Below, piece by piece: positions 56,401-64,000 of a DNA stretch of 64,000 nt. Under the pieces are notes generated by a model. That model saw only the letters and a program-made list of their open reading frames with translations, was not told the DNA's origin and did no database searches. Source of the stretch: Microglena sp. YARC (lineage: Eukaryota; Chlorophyta; Chlorophyceae; Chlamydomonadales; Chlamydomonadaceae); assembly GCA_022414725.1 (NCBI GenBank), contig JAJSRW010002195.1, positions 62,001 to 126,000 of the forward strand. Reading direction: 5' to 3'. The translations under genes were made by a program, and so were the position numbers. The first letter of the stretch is position 1; each line of letters opens with the position of its first letter.

Positions 56401-56407
56401 GTTGCTG

Positions 56408-57603
56408 TTATTTATTTCCACCCACAACACCTTTGTAAGCAACAGCGCCCACAACCATCCAGCCTTTCGGAAAGCCCATGATGGCGGTCTCCACCCACCG
56501 GATGTTGATTCGCAGTCGCTCCCGCGCATCGAGGTGATTTCCATGGGCGTACCCGTTAGAAGCCGCAGTTTCCCTCGCGTGGAATACGCGCGTGGCGAAA
56601 CCGCTTTTCACACGCCTACCATGCGCAGTCCACTCACGTGGCGTGAAGTGACTGGAGGAGCGCATGGGCGTTGGCCAGATGCTTACTCGCCACAAGCGGT
56701 CTTCACCAGGGTAGTACAGACGCGTGTAGAACTCAGCCTTCGCGCGATCCAGTGACTCCAAACAAGGACGCACAACAAGAGGATATTGACTCAGACCCAC
56801 ATCGATTAACCTTCCCATAGTTATATTACTAGTACTACTACCAAACACAGACCGCATCTCGGTCAGCAAAACAGCGAATGCAAAACGAGCCGCCTGAGGC
56901 ACGATCGCATTTCCCAAGGCCTGCCACTGAAGCGTCAGAGACCGGACATCAGCACGAGACTCGGTGCCAGGCGAACGCGTCACGAGACGAGGCATCTCCG
57001 CATCCAATTTTGCAAATGGATAGGACAATGACTGAGAAATCGAAGAGGACAGACGGGTCCTGCTCAAGTAAGGTAACAGCATACCAGCGTCTTTGTCACG
57101 AGCAGCGAGTACCCAAATACGAGACCGGACGTGACGGGCACCCATGTCAGCTGCAGATAGAATACCATAGCGCACACTAAACCCGCGAGTCTCGAAAGCT
57201 TCGCAAATCGCATCCAACCCACGGTATCTCAACGCCGGAGAGTTCTCAAGAAAGACGGCCCTAACCGAAGGAAGACCGTCCAAAACACGGAATACCTCCC
57301 ACACAAGTGAAGAACGCGTGCCGGACAAACCACCGCCCTTCCCAGCCATAGAAACGTCCTGGCAAGGAAATGATGCTGTGATGAGATCGGGGCCGAGAGC
57401 AGCTCCGACACGAGAAGAAGACGCAATCACATCCAACGGGTCCAGTGTGGTGACATCCGATATGATGGGAATCCCCGGAAACTGAGAGGACAACACACCG
57501 CACGCGAAAGAATCGATCTCGCAAAACAACAAGGACGCGCCAACCCCTTCAAAGCAACAGCATGCCCACCGATACCACTGAACAGATCCGCGTAAACAAG
57601 CAT
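56408..57603 (-). pseudogene. C5 cytosine DNA methyltransferase, one frameshift
   Basis: About 398 codons. Motif I VYADLFSGIGGHAVAL is in one frame from the ATG at 57603. After a one-base loss in the G-run near 57545 the rest is in the next frame: LLFCEIDSFAC, ITASFPCQDVSMAGKG (motif IV, catalytic Cys), VFLENSPAL (motif VI), VRSRIWVLAAR (VIII), QALGNAIVPQAARFAF (X). It ends NIRWVETAIMGFPKGWMV, as in phage and giant-virus enzymes. All catalytic motifs are present. Such enzymes methylate cytosine in short sites; no paired restriction enzyme is seen. A single homopolymer error in the assembly could equally explain the break. Confidence 0.85.
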
Positions 57604-57648
57604 GTGTATCAATAATAAATTCAACGGCGGTTTTTTTCACACAAAATG

Positions 57649-57915
57649 TCACTTGATCAGATTGAACCGGCAAAAACGGTTCAGGGAAGTCTTGTAAAGG
57701 TAATGAACAAGGCGATCGTAGACCTCGTCAGGATTGCTCATGTGCCTGCTACCAGAACCACGCTCGAGGTGAGTACGCAGACAATTCCAAATACATTCCA
57801 CCAAGTACTCGTGACGCGAATACCAATCGTCAAGCGACATCACGGAAGGAGACCTGGCCATCTTCGGAACCAACGGAGGAGGATCACGACGCACATGACC
57901 TTGAACATGCACCAT
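57649..57915 (-). CDS. Small hypothetical protein
   Basis: 88 residues. The core SLDDWYSRHEYLVECIWNCL and DEVYDRLVHYLYKTSLNRF has the composition of a folded helical protein; the first ~20 residues (MVHVQGHVRRDPPPLVPKMA) are less convincing, and an inner ATG at residue 19 or 26 may be used. It lies just upstream of the methyltransferase on the same strand (46 bp between). Confidence 0.6.
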   Translation of the reverse strand: MVHVQGHVRRDPPPLVPKMARSPSVMSLDDWYSRHEYLVECIWNCLRTHLERGSGSRHMSNPDEVYDRLVHYLYKTSLNRFCRFNLIK

Positions 57916-58054
57916 AACTTACACACATATTGTCATGGACCCAAAAACCTTTATGCACGAGTTCGATTATTATTACAGTTGTCAAAATTCTGAGTAGACA
58001 TTTCAAAAAATCCGCCCATTTGTTCTAAAATTATTTAGTAATACAGTAAATACG

Positions 58055-58411
58055 ATGAAGGACCTTGCGATTGCGCTTGCTTTTTACACGATCGCGGAGG
58101 CCGTTTGGCTCTTCGGGATGAAGGGATTTTACGTGGCCCAATTCGCGCGGTTCTCTGTGAATCTTGCGGTGCAATCTTGGCTTGCGGTTTGCATGGTGTA
58201 CGCGTTGCTCTTAGCTGCAGCATACTTATTGTTGCGCCCGAATCCATCGGTCAGGATGGGCGCATTGTTCGGGGGGACCGTGTACGGCGTGTACAACCTC
58301 ACGAACAAGGCGACGATACCCGGGTACTCGTGGGGGATGGTGGCCGTGGACACCACATGGGGAGCCTTAGTTTTCGCCACAGTATCTTACATTTTCAAAC
58401 GGTTCCGATGA
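58055..58411 (+). CDS. DUF2177 family membrane protein
   Basis: 118 residues with four predicted membrane helices and the family signature GALFGGTVYGVYNLTNKATI, then VAVDTTWGALVFATVSY. DUF2177 proteins are found in bacteria and are common in giant viruses; their function is unknown. The gene is complete and has a short AT-rich leader. Confidence 0.85.
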   Translation: MKDLAIALAFYTIAEAVWLFGMKGFYVAQFARFSVNLAVQSWLAVCMVYALLLAAAYLLLRPNPSVRMGALFGGTVYGVYNLTNKATIPGYSWGMVAVDTTWGALVFATVSYIFKRFR

Positions 58412-58545
58412 AAGCAGGCGAGGTTTGTGGCCACCCTCAAGCGGACTCTGTAGACACACATGTAACCCTGGTTATGCGAGACTGGATACAAGTTTTACAT
58501 GATTTTTTAAAAAAAGTATGAGAACAAATGTAAGACCCAAAAAAC

Positions 58546-59142
58546 ATGTCAACACACGTCATCTCAAAAACAAGAGAGTTGCTGCACGCGTGGGAAAGGT
58601 TCTGCGAACAACAATCTAAAATGCACGATATTGCTCGAGCACACTACAAGTTTTACAACTATATGATCGCAATACCTGCAATCCTACTTACAACAATAAG
58701 CGGAGCAGGAAGTTTAGGAATTTCGAGCAAACACAATGACGTAGCACTATCTTACGTAATGGGATCACTTTCACTAACCGCAGGGGCCATGTTCTCAATC
58801 CATCGTTACATGAACATTCCAGAACTACAACAGTTACACGATTTTTACGGCGACGAGTTTCTAAAACTGCGCAATAACATTCGCCTTCATCTAGTTATCA
58901 CAGACGACGAAGACAACAAAACGTTCTCTTCACTTGTCGAATTCAGCAAACACATAAAGACCATTCTTGACAACTGCATCGACAAATCACCATCATTGCC
59001 CCCCATGGTTGTCGGATTGAAAAAGAAAAGTATGGGGAAGAAGTTCTACTCAAAAAGGATGTTTAACGATTATTCCTACGCTTTGTCGAACATACATCTA
59101 GGGACATTTGATTGTGGGACACCTTTTATTTTGAAAAGTTGA
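58546..59142 (+). CDS. SLATT-like two-TM protein, 3' end replaced by a transposon
   Basis: 198 residues as read. An N-terminal helix (ELLHAWERFCEQQSKMHDIA) leads to two membrane helices (IAIPAILLTTISGAGSLG; MGSLSLTAGAMFSIHRYM) and a cytoplasmic helical tail, the layout of SLATT domains. In bacteria these are pore-forming effectors of nucleotide-signalling immunity, and related proteins occur in giant viruses. The last ~15 residues come from the family B element inserted at 59095. Past that element, at 59639-59665, the frame of the empty site continues for eight codons to a TAG, so the loss is small and function may persist. Confidence 0.7.
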   Translation: MSTHVISKTRELLHAWERFCEQQSKMHDIARAHYKFYNYMIAIPAILLTTISGAGSLGISSKHNDVALSYVMGSLSLTAGAMFSIHRYMNIPELQQLHDFYGDEFLKLRNNIRLHLVITDDEDNKTFSSLVEFSKHIKTILDNCIDKSPSLPPMVVGLKKKSMGKKFYSKRMFNDYSYALSNIHLGTFDCGTPFILKS

Positions 59143-59636
59143 TTATGGGTATAAGGAATGTGAGTGCAATATTGTATCACCATGAGAAGAAGAAGTAGTG
59201 TCAGACAAAGGAGAAGGGGCTAAAACGTTTGAGAAGCAGAAGATGGTGGTAAATAACGTCAAGGTCCACTAAGTACTGCGCTGTCACAACAGTGTCAAAA
59301 GCGCATCCAATGTGGCTATAGTGCAACCTGGAACCTAGACGTGAACTCTGCTGAACCTTCTTCTGCTTCTGATAACGTGGAGCGACCGGATGTATTCTGT
59401 GTTCCTCGCCCCCCCCCCTAAAACCCCAGCTTCCGGAGAGGCAATGTGGGCGCTCAACCAACCGACCCACCTGGGTCAGTTAGCAGCTTACAATTGTTAT
59501 CCTCTGGGCCAGCTGAAATACGGGATGAAGGACACGAAGGATTGGGACCTTGATACAAAACCTTTAGCTGACCTACCCAATCAATTGGGTTCAAGGGTCA
59601 CCGGTAAGGGTGTCCCACAAATTCTGTCTCTGACTG
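59095..59636 (+). mobile_element. Non-autonomous family B element, 542 bp
   Basis: TA-flanked (59093-59094 and 59637-59638); inserted in the last codons of the SLATT-like gene. It lacks a transposase. Confidence 0.9.
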
Positions 59637-59688
59637 TAGAAGAGATAGAACAAACCCCAATGTAGACATATCAAAATAAGCATCCTCA

Positions 59689-60984
59689 TCATCCCATAAT
59701 TGAATTGACACTGTTGAGGACAAGCGTGCGCCTAGCCTTAATCTGGATACGAGTGGAAGCAATGTCAGACTCGGTATCCGACAACTCCTTGTAAAGACTC
59801 GCCAAAAGAACATTTGCACGTGTCAACCGATTGTCACAGTTGACAACATCCTTCAAAACAACCTTCAACTGGTCAGGAGACACAGCCATTTTTGCTCGCA
59901 TGGAATTCATATGTGCAAGCTCGGACCGGGCACGCTCTAGCTCATACTTGGAAATGCCATGTTCATTCTTGAGCTCCGAATAAGTCGTCTCCAGATCAGA
60001 CTTGGAATCCCACACGCTCTTCAGCTCCGAATATACAATATCAATCTCAGACATCACTCCTGAAAGCTCGGACGTCGTGTCCGCAAGCTCGGACTTCGTG
60101 TTCGCAAGCTCGGACTTCGTGTTCGCAAGCTCGGACTTCGTGTTCGCAAGCTCGGACTTGGTGTCCACAAGCTCGGACCTCGTGTCCACAAGCTTTGCCA
60201 ACTCGTCCTCCAACGAAGAACCATCCGCCCGCGCATGCACAACCTTATGCCGAGTCTCCTCCACCGACAAAAGCGTGCGCTCAAGCTCAGCATTCGCATC
60301 CACCAGCTCCGAACGCGCACCAACCAGACTAGCGGTCGCGTCCCCCAAACCCACACGCGCCACATCGATCTCAGACGAGGCGACACGCGAACGCTCCCTG
60401 GTCTCCACCAACTCAGACTCAGCAGCGAGAGCCCCCTCACGGAAACCAACCAACTCGTCTTCATGAGCCCTAATCTTGCCGAGAGCGGCAGACCGCTGCT
60501 TACCGACAAGCTTTGTCTTGTGCCGAATACGGTTCATCTCCAAACGAATCTCCTCGTCACCGCGACGAAGAGCGACAAGCTCATCCTTCCCCTTGCCAAC
60601 GGTGTCTGCAAATTTACGACGGTCAGCTTGTATGTCACGGAGTTGGTCGAGCTTCTCCTTAGCACGACACTGCTCATCAATCAGCTGTGTGCCAAGGTGA
60701 TTCATCACTCTCGTAGCAACCTCAATGCGCAACCGCGCCTTTTCAATGGCGGCCGCGTTATCCTGTTCCCTCCCCTTGAGCTCATCCAAAAATCCTTCCT
60801 GAGCACGAATCGCCGAACGAAATACATCCACCTTCGGACATAAGACCACATCGCATACATCCTCCTCCTTGCGCTGCTGTAAAATACGTTTAAGCACATT
60901 GTCAATATCCTTCACATCGGACTTCAGCAGGGCACGGATGTGCGCGTCCAAATCGCAAGATTTGTCAGAACAAGAAGAAGCCAT
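59689..60984 (-). CDS. Long coiled-coil protein
   Basis: 431 residues from the ATG at 60984 (MASSCSDKSCDLDAHIRALL); the frame is open 17 codons further upstream. Nearly all is coiled coil with heptads, including a tandem block of 7-residue units (SELANTK x3-4). No globular domain. Such proteins are frequent in giant virions and viral factories as scaffolds. Its neighbour at 61113 is also coiled coil and is transcribed divergently with ~130 bp between, so the two may be co-regulated partners. Confidence 0.75.
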   Translation of the reverse strand: MASSCSDKSCDLDAHIRALLKSDVKDIDNVLKRILQQRKEEDVCDVVLCPKVDVFRSAIRAQEGFLDELKGREQDNAAAIEKARLRIEVATRVMNHLGTQLIDEQCRAKEKLDQLRDIQADRRKFADTVGKGKDELVALRRGDEEIRLEMNRIRHKTKLVGKQRSAALGKIRAHEDELVGFREGALAAESELVETRERSRVASSEIDVARVGLGDATASLVGARSELVDANAELERTLLSVEETRHKVVHARADGSSLEDELAKLVDTRSELVDTKSELANTKSELANTKSELANTKSELADTTSELSGVMSEIDIVYSELKSVWDSKSDLETTYSELKNEHGISKYELERARSELAHMNSMRAKMAVSPDQLKVVLKDVVNCDNRLTRANVLLASLYKELSDTESDIASTRIQIKARRTLVLNSVNSIMG

Positions 60985-61083
60985 GTCGTTCGATATACTG
61001 GGATGATATGGGGATATCTCACAATCTCTCACCAAACATCTATGGGCATAACATTTATACTCGATTCCAAAAAAGAAGGTGAA

Positions 61084-61106
61084 AAAAATATTTGAGAACT
61101 ACTGTA
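61084..61106 (+). promoter_or_regulatory. Family F terminal repeat at a gene start
   Basis: ATATTTGAGAACTACTGTA ends 10 bp before the ATG at 61113. Confidence 0.4.
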
Positions 61107-61112
61107 TGTAAC

Positions 61113-62469
61113 ATGGAATCCGCCGCAATAATATTAATTTTGATAGCGATATTCGGAGTCGTAGTGTACGTAGTGATCTCGCACGCTATGCTCAAACACA
61201 ACATCGACAAAACGACCGAGGCGAACAATAAACGAGAACAGATACTGCACGATGACGTACAAGCACTTGAAATGGCCGCAAAGAAGAACAAGAAACGAGA
61301 TCATAGAATGCAGAAAGACGTACGAGCCCTTGGAATGGCAGCCGACGCCGAGCTCAACGTGCTCAAGAAAAAGGACAATATGCAGTTGAATATAATCAAA
61401 GAACTGGAGGAGCGCGAGTCGAAAAGCTCGCTCGTATTCAACAAAAACTTCAAACGCGTGGACTCGCAAATAAAAAACACAGTCGGAGCCATTCAAAATA
61501 TCGGATCGACGGTAGGTCGCCTAGAAAAAAGGCAGAATGATGTGCTCGCAAAACTGAACCTAATGAAGCAAAACATCGCGACATTACGAAACATGAACAC
61601 GGATAAAGATATCAAGGAGAACGCAATCGCAATCAACGAATTGTCAAAAGAGGTGGGTGACATCGATGCAGGAGGATTAAATGCTGAAATCCAGATTAAA
61701 AACATTTCGGCGCAACTCGCGCATCTCGAGGCGAAATTCAATGTCAAAGTCGAAAATAATACTGATGCCCGTTCAAAGGCACAGGCACAGGAGCAGGCAG
61801 ATTCGCGTGCAGCTAAGGCACAGGAGCAGGAGCAGGAGCAGGCGCGTGCAGCAAAGGCACAGGCAGATTCGCGTGCAGCTAAGGCACAGGAGCAGGAGCA
61901 GGAGCAGGCGCGTGCAGCAAAGGCACAGGCGCAGGCGCTTGCAAAGGCAAAGGCACAGGCAGATTCGCGTGCGGCAAAGGCACAGGAGCAGGCGCATGCG
62001 CGTGCAAAGGCACTGGCAAATGCAGAGACGCGTGAAGAACAGGAAAAATAAAATGCGCGTGCAGAACATGTAGATGGAAGGTGTGGTGACGTCTGCAAGT
62101 ACTACTCGGAAAATCCGAAGATGGTATGGAGTGGGAAAATTTACCATGGCAACAAATGTCAATGCACAAACTGGTCGTTTACCACGCCTAAAGATCCTGA
62201 CTTTTGCCAAAAGAATCCTAGCGTTTGCCAGAAAAATGTAGCAAAGATGTTTCCATATGAAGGGACTTGGTACAATACAAAACGAAAAGATAATATATTT
62301 ATATTCACAAAAACTTCATCTGGAATAAAAGTTACTATTGATACAAAGGATTATGGGTTTCTGCAACCATTTGCAAATGGATATATCATTTCTAAAATTT
62401 CTCCTAGATTTGTTTGGAATTTCACATCTCCTTCAACTGCCACTTATGGTAGTAATGAGAAATTTACGC
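61113..62469 (+). pseudogene. Membrane-anchored coiled-coil protein with Cys-rich tail, in-frame TAA
   Basis: The first ORF (313 codons, to 62051) has one N-terminal membrane helix (AAIILILIAIFGVVVYVVI), a coiled coil and an Ala/Gln-rich repeat (AAKAQEQEQEQARAAKAQAD). After TAA at 62049 the same frame continues: ARAEHVDGRCGDVCKYY, KCQCTNW, CQKNPSVCQKN, then a beta domain (GTWYNTKRKDNIFIFTKTSS). The Cys pattern matches the tail of the protein at 5708-6427. The ancestral protein was therefore probably one chain, membrane anchor plus rod plus Cys-rich head. The TAA may come from CAA. The ATG at 61113 precedes the helix directly. Confidence 0.7.
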
Positions 62470-62481
62470 GTGCAAATGTAC

Positions 62482-62998
62482 AGGCAGATTCGCGTGCTCA
62501 AAGGCACAGGAGCAGGCGCATGCGCGTGCAAAGGCACTGGCAAATGCAGAGACGCGTGAAGAACAGGAATAAAATGCGCGTGCAGAACATGTAGATAGAA
62601 GGTGTGGTGACGTCTGCAAGTACTACTCGGAAAATCCGAAGATGGTATGGAGTGGGAAAATTTACCATGGCAACAAATGTCAATGCACAAACTGGTCGTT
62701 TACCACGCCTAAAGATCCTGACTTCTGCCAAAAGAATCCTATCGTTTGTCAGAAAAATGTAGGAAAGGTGTTTCCATATGAAGGGACTTGGTACAATTCA
62801 AAACGAAAATATAATATATTTATATTCACAAAAACTTCATCTGGAATAAAAGTTACTATTGATACAAAGGATTATGGGTTTCTGCAACCATTTGCAAATG
62901 GATATATCATTTCTAAAATTTCTCCTAGATTTGTTTGGAATTTCACATCTCCTTCAACTGCCACTTATGGTAGTAATGAGAAATTTATCAAAAAATAA
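62482..62998 (+). pseudogene. Tandem duplicate of the Cys-rich tail
   Basis: A ~517-bp repeat of 61955-62470: the end of the Ala/Gln repeat (one base lost near 62495, so out of frame), the same in-frame TAA position, then an intact copy of the Cys-rich and beta domains (ORF 62642-62998, MVWSGKIYHGNKCQCTNW start, ending SNEKFIKK). The two heads differ by a few residues. This copy has the natural C-terminus; copy 1 runs into the repeat junction. Confidence 0.7.
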
Positions 62999-63037
62999 AG
63001 AATTATGGAAGCATTGGTTGGACGTTCACATCTCCTT

Positions 63038-63400
63038 TTCGGAACGTTAGGAATACAACAACAACAACCTCCTCACACCGCAAGTATATACTGCATCTGT
63101 CATACGAAATGTTTGGAATCTCTGACGTCTTCGCAATCATTGCGTCCCGACCCAAGGTATTCGTCATTTACGACAACCCGACTTTCGTCGCCAAGCCTGT
63201 GTTAACACGCAAAGGGATATCCCGCGACCAGAAATAATCTGGATGAGAAGGTGTTTCTGTTTCAAGTATTTGAAAAAAAAAGAAACAAAACGGGGCCAAA
63301 ATAAGCACCTCCACGTGGTGGCCCTGGATACCCAACCAAGCTGAAACAAATAAAACAAATAGACAATAAAAAACGGTTGTCTATTTTTTTTATTTGTTTT
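63038..63400 (+). pseudogene. Third, inverted copy of the intron-containing gene's 3' part
   Basis: Matches the region from intron end through exon 2 and downstream of 15164-15880, on the opposite strand. The exon-2 core at 63109-63237 (MFGISDVFAIIASRPKVFV) is intact, but one extra base near 63086 would put it out of frame after splicing. Exon 1 is missing. Confidence 0.7.
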
Positions 63401-63579
63401 AACTCCGTGTACGTCCAAACCATAGTGTGACCTTGGTATCTATCCTATTTTGTCGGTACCCAGAAGTGGCCATGAGCAGCAGCACCGCCAAGGAAAGTCC
63501 AGATCTCAAAATCCGCCTAAGAGTGTAGGAACACCCAATTGACGGTTTCAAGCCCTAACGATCAGTTTCACTCCTGAAT

Positions 63580-63861
63580 TTATGAGAGACTCTCTAATGA
63601 GTGTCTTAATGATATTTTGGACATTTCGTGTTCCAACTGTGTAGTAATCATCAGCGGACAGAGGGTAGCGCACTTCGATGTTTGTACCTTAGCCGTGACA
63701 TCGGAAACGTTGGTGGTGACCTTCGCTCTTTTGAGCACTACTGCGTGTTTCTGCACGTCAACCCTCAGGTTTTCAAGTGCCTTTGCAATGGAGACGTTCT
63801 TATTGGAGATGGTGACCACGTCGACAACGATGGGTGTTTTGGATGTGGAGTGATTTTTCAA
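63580..63861 (-). CDS. Possible hypothetical protein
   Basis: 93 residues; the minus strand reads PIVVDVVTISNKNVSIAKAL and VDVQKHAVVLKRAKVTTNVS, alternating strand/helix as in a small alpha/beta domain. The plus strand also has open frames here, so the strand choice is uncertain. Near the window edge. Confidence 0.35.
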   Translation of the reverse strand: MKNHSTSKTPIVVDVVTISNKNVSIAKALENLRVDVQKHAVVLKRAKVTTNVSDVTAKVQTSKCATLCPLMITTQLEHEMSKISLRHSLESLS

Positions 63862-64000
63862 CGCACTGCCGTACAGGACCCTGTTAGGACCGATAAATGA
63901 TACCCAGAATCGTCATCCAATAAGGTGGTGTAAAGTATATTGAATTTTTTTACCGTTCCGTTTACGCCGTCGCGTGAATCATCAAAGACTTCTATGTAGT

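Noticed and set aside
57530..57603. Intron to explain the methyltransferase frame change
   Set aside because: The only GT-AG pair in reach would remove the GIGG of motif I; a one-base change in the G-run fits better.
40452..62051. Reassignment of TAA/TAG to glutamine, as in some ulvophyte algae
   Set aside because: Many complete genes here end cleanly with TAA, TAG and TGA (for example TAG at 5218, TAA at 34565, TGA at 58409). Reassignment would add long unlikely tails to most of them.
1..64000. tRNA or rRNA genes
   Set aside because: I found no cloverleaf-like or rRNA-like sequence by eye; a covariance-model scan would be needed to exclude tRNAs with introns.

Overview
This window looks like giant-virus (Nucleocytoviricota) DNA with a green-algal host connection. 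Viral features are a D5-type primase-helicase, a truncated A32-like packaging ATPase, virion-type proteins (one fibre-like protein carrying an RCC1 propeller, one with a peptidase S74 tail, and two membrane-anchored proteins sharing a Cys-rich tail), a DUF2177 membrane protein, a SLATT-like 2TM protein, an F-box/LRR protein, a C5 cytosine methyltransferase and a Fanzor (eukaryotic/viral TnpB relative). The host link is a pherophorin-like protein, a family typical of volvocine green algae. Many broken genes, dense mobile DNA and at least two well supported spliceosomal-type introns fit either a large free virus or a giant endogenous viral element in an algal chromosome. I cannot tell these apart from sequence alone.

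Layout. 0.3-1.6 kb: autonomous IS630-like transposon, its transposase split by a short MITE. 1.9-6.9 kb: Ala-rich protein, HicB-like protein, membrane-anchored virion-type protein and an IS607-type HTH remnant. 7.9-9.8 kb: a 203-bp tandem array whose units encode overlapping small ORFs. 9.8-13.0 kb: D5 primase-helicase with one clear and two possible introns. 13.5-15.9 kb: tandem duplication of an intron-containing gene, one copy hit by a non-autonomous IS630 element, giving a filled/empty site pair. 16-21 kb: uncharacterised genes and a caspase-like protein. 20.9-23.4 kb: second IS630 remnant and the Fanzor. 25.7-34.6 kb: F-box/LRR protein, two LRAT-like proteins, a truncated ATPase and small genes among MITEs. 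34.8-40.6 kb: broken Cys-rich gene and fibre-like genes. 41-43 kb: repeats. 43.4-51.3 kb: two degraded loci of a second primase-helicase, each with a gene encoding a C2H2 zinc-finger array fused to a Vsr/DUF559-like nuclease. 51.9-53.2 kb: pherophorin-like gene. 54.7-63 kb: Ala/Pro-rich protein, methyltransferase, membrane proteins and coiled-coil proteins.

Mobile families share Tc1/mariner-style ends (TA-flanked, 5'-CAGT). Family B is the IS630 element and its internally deleted derivatives. Family C/D has ends CAGTCGGCGGAACAG and CAGTCAACGGAATAC. Family F has end CAGTAGTTCTCAAATAAAG. Family A is a ~167-bp MITE with 4-bp target duplications and ends AATGGGCGTTCCTGCC. Together with Fanzor, the IS607 remnant and the zinc-finger nucleases, these explain most of the gene breakage. 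The candidate for an undescribed system is the pair of natural zinc-finger nucleases placed like homing endonucleases inside primase-helicase genes.
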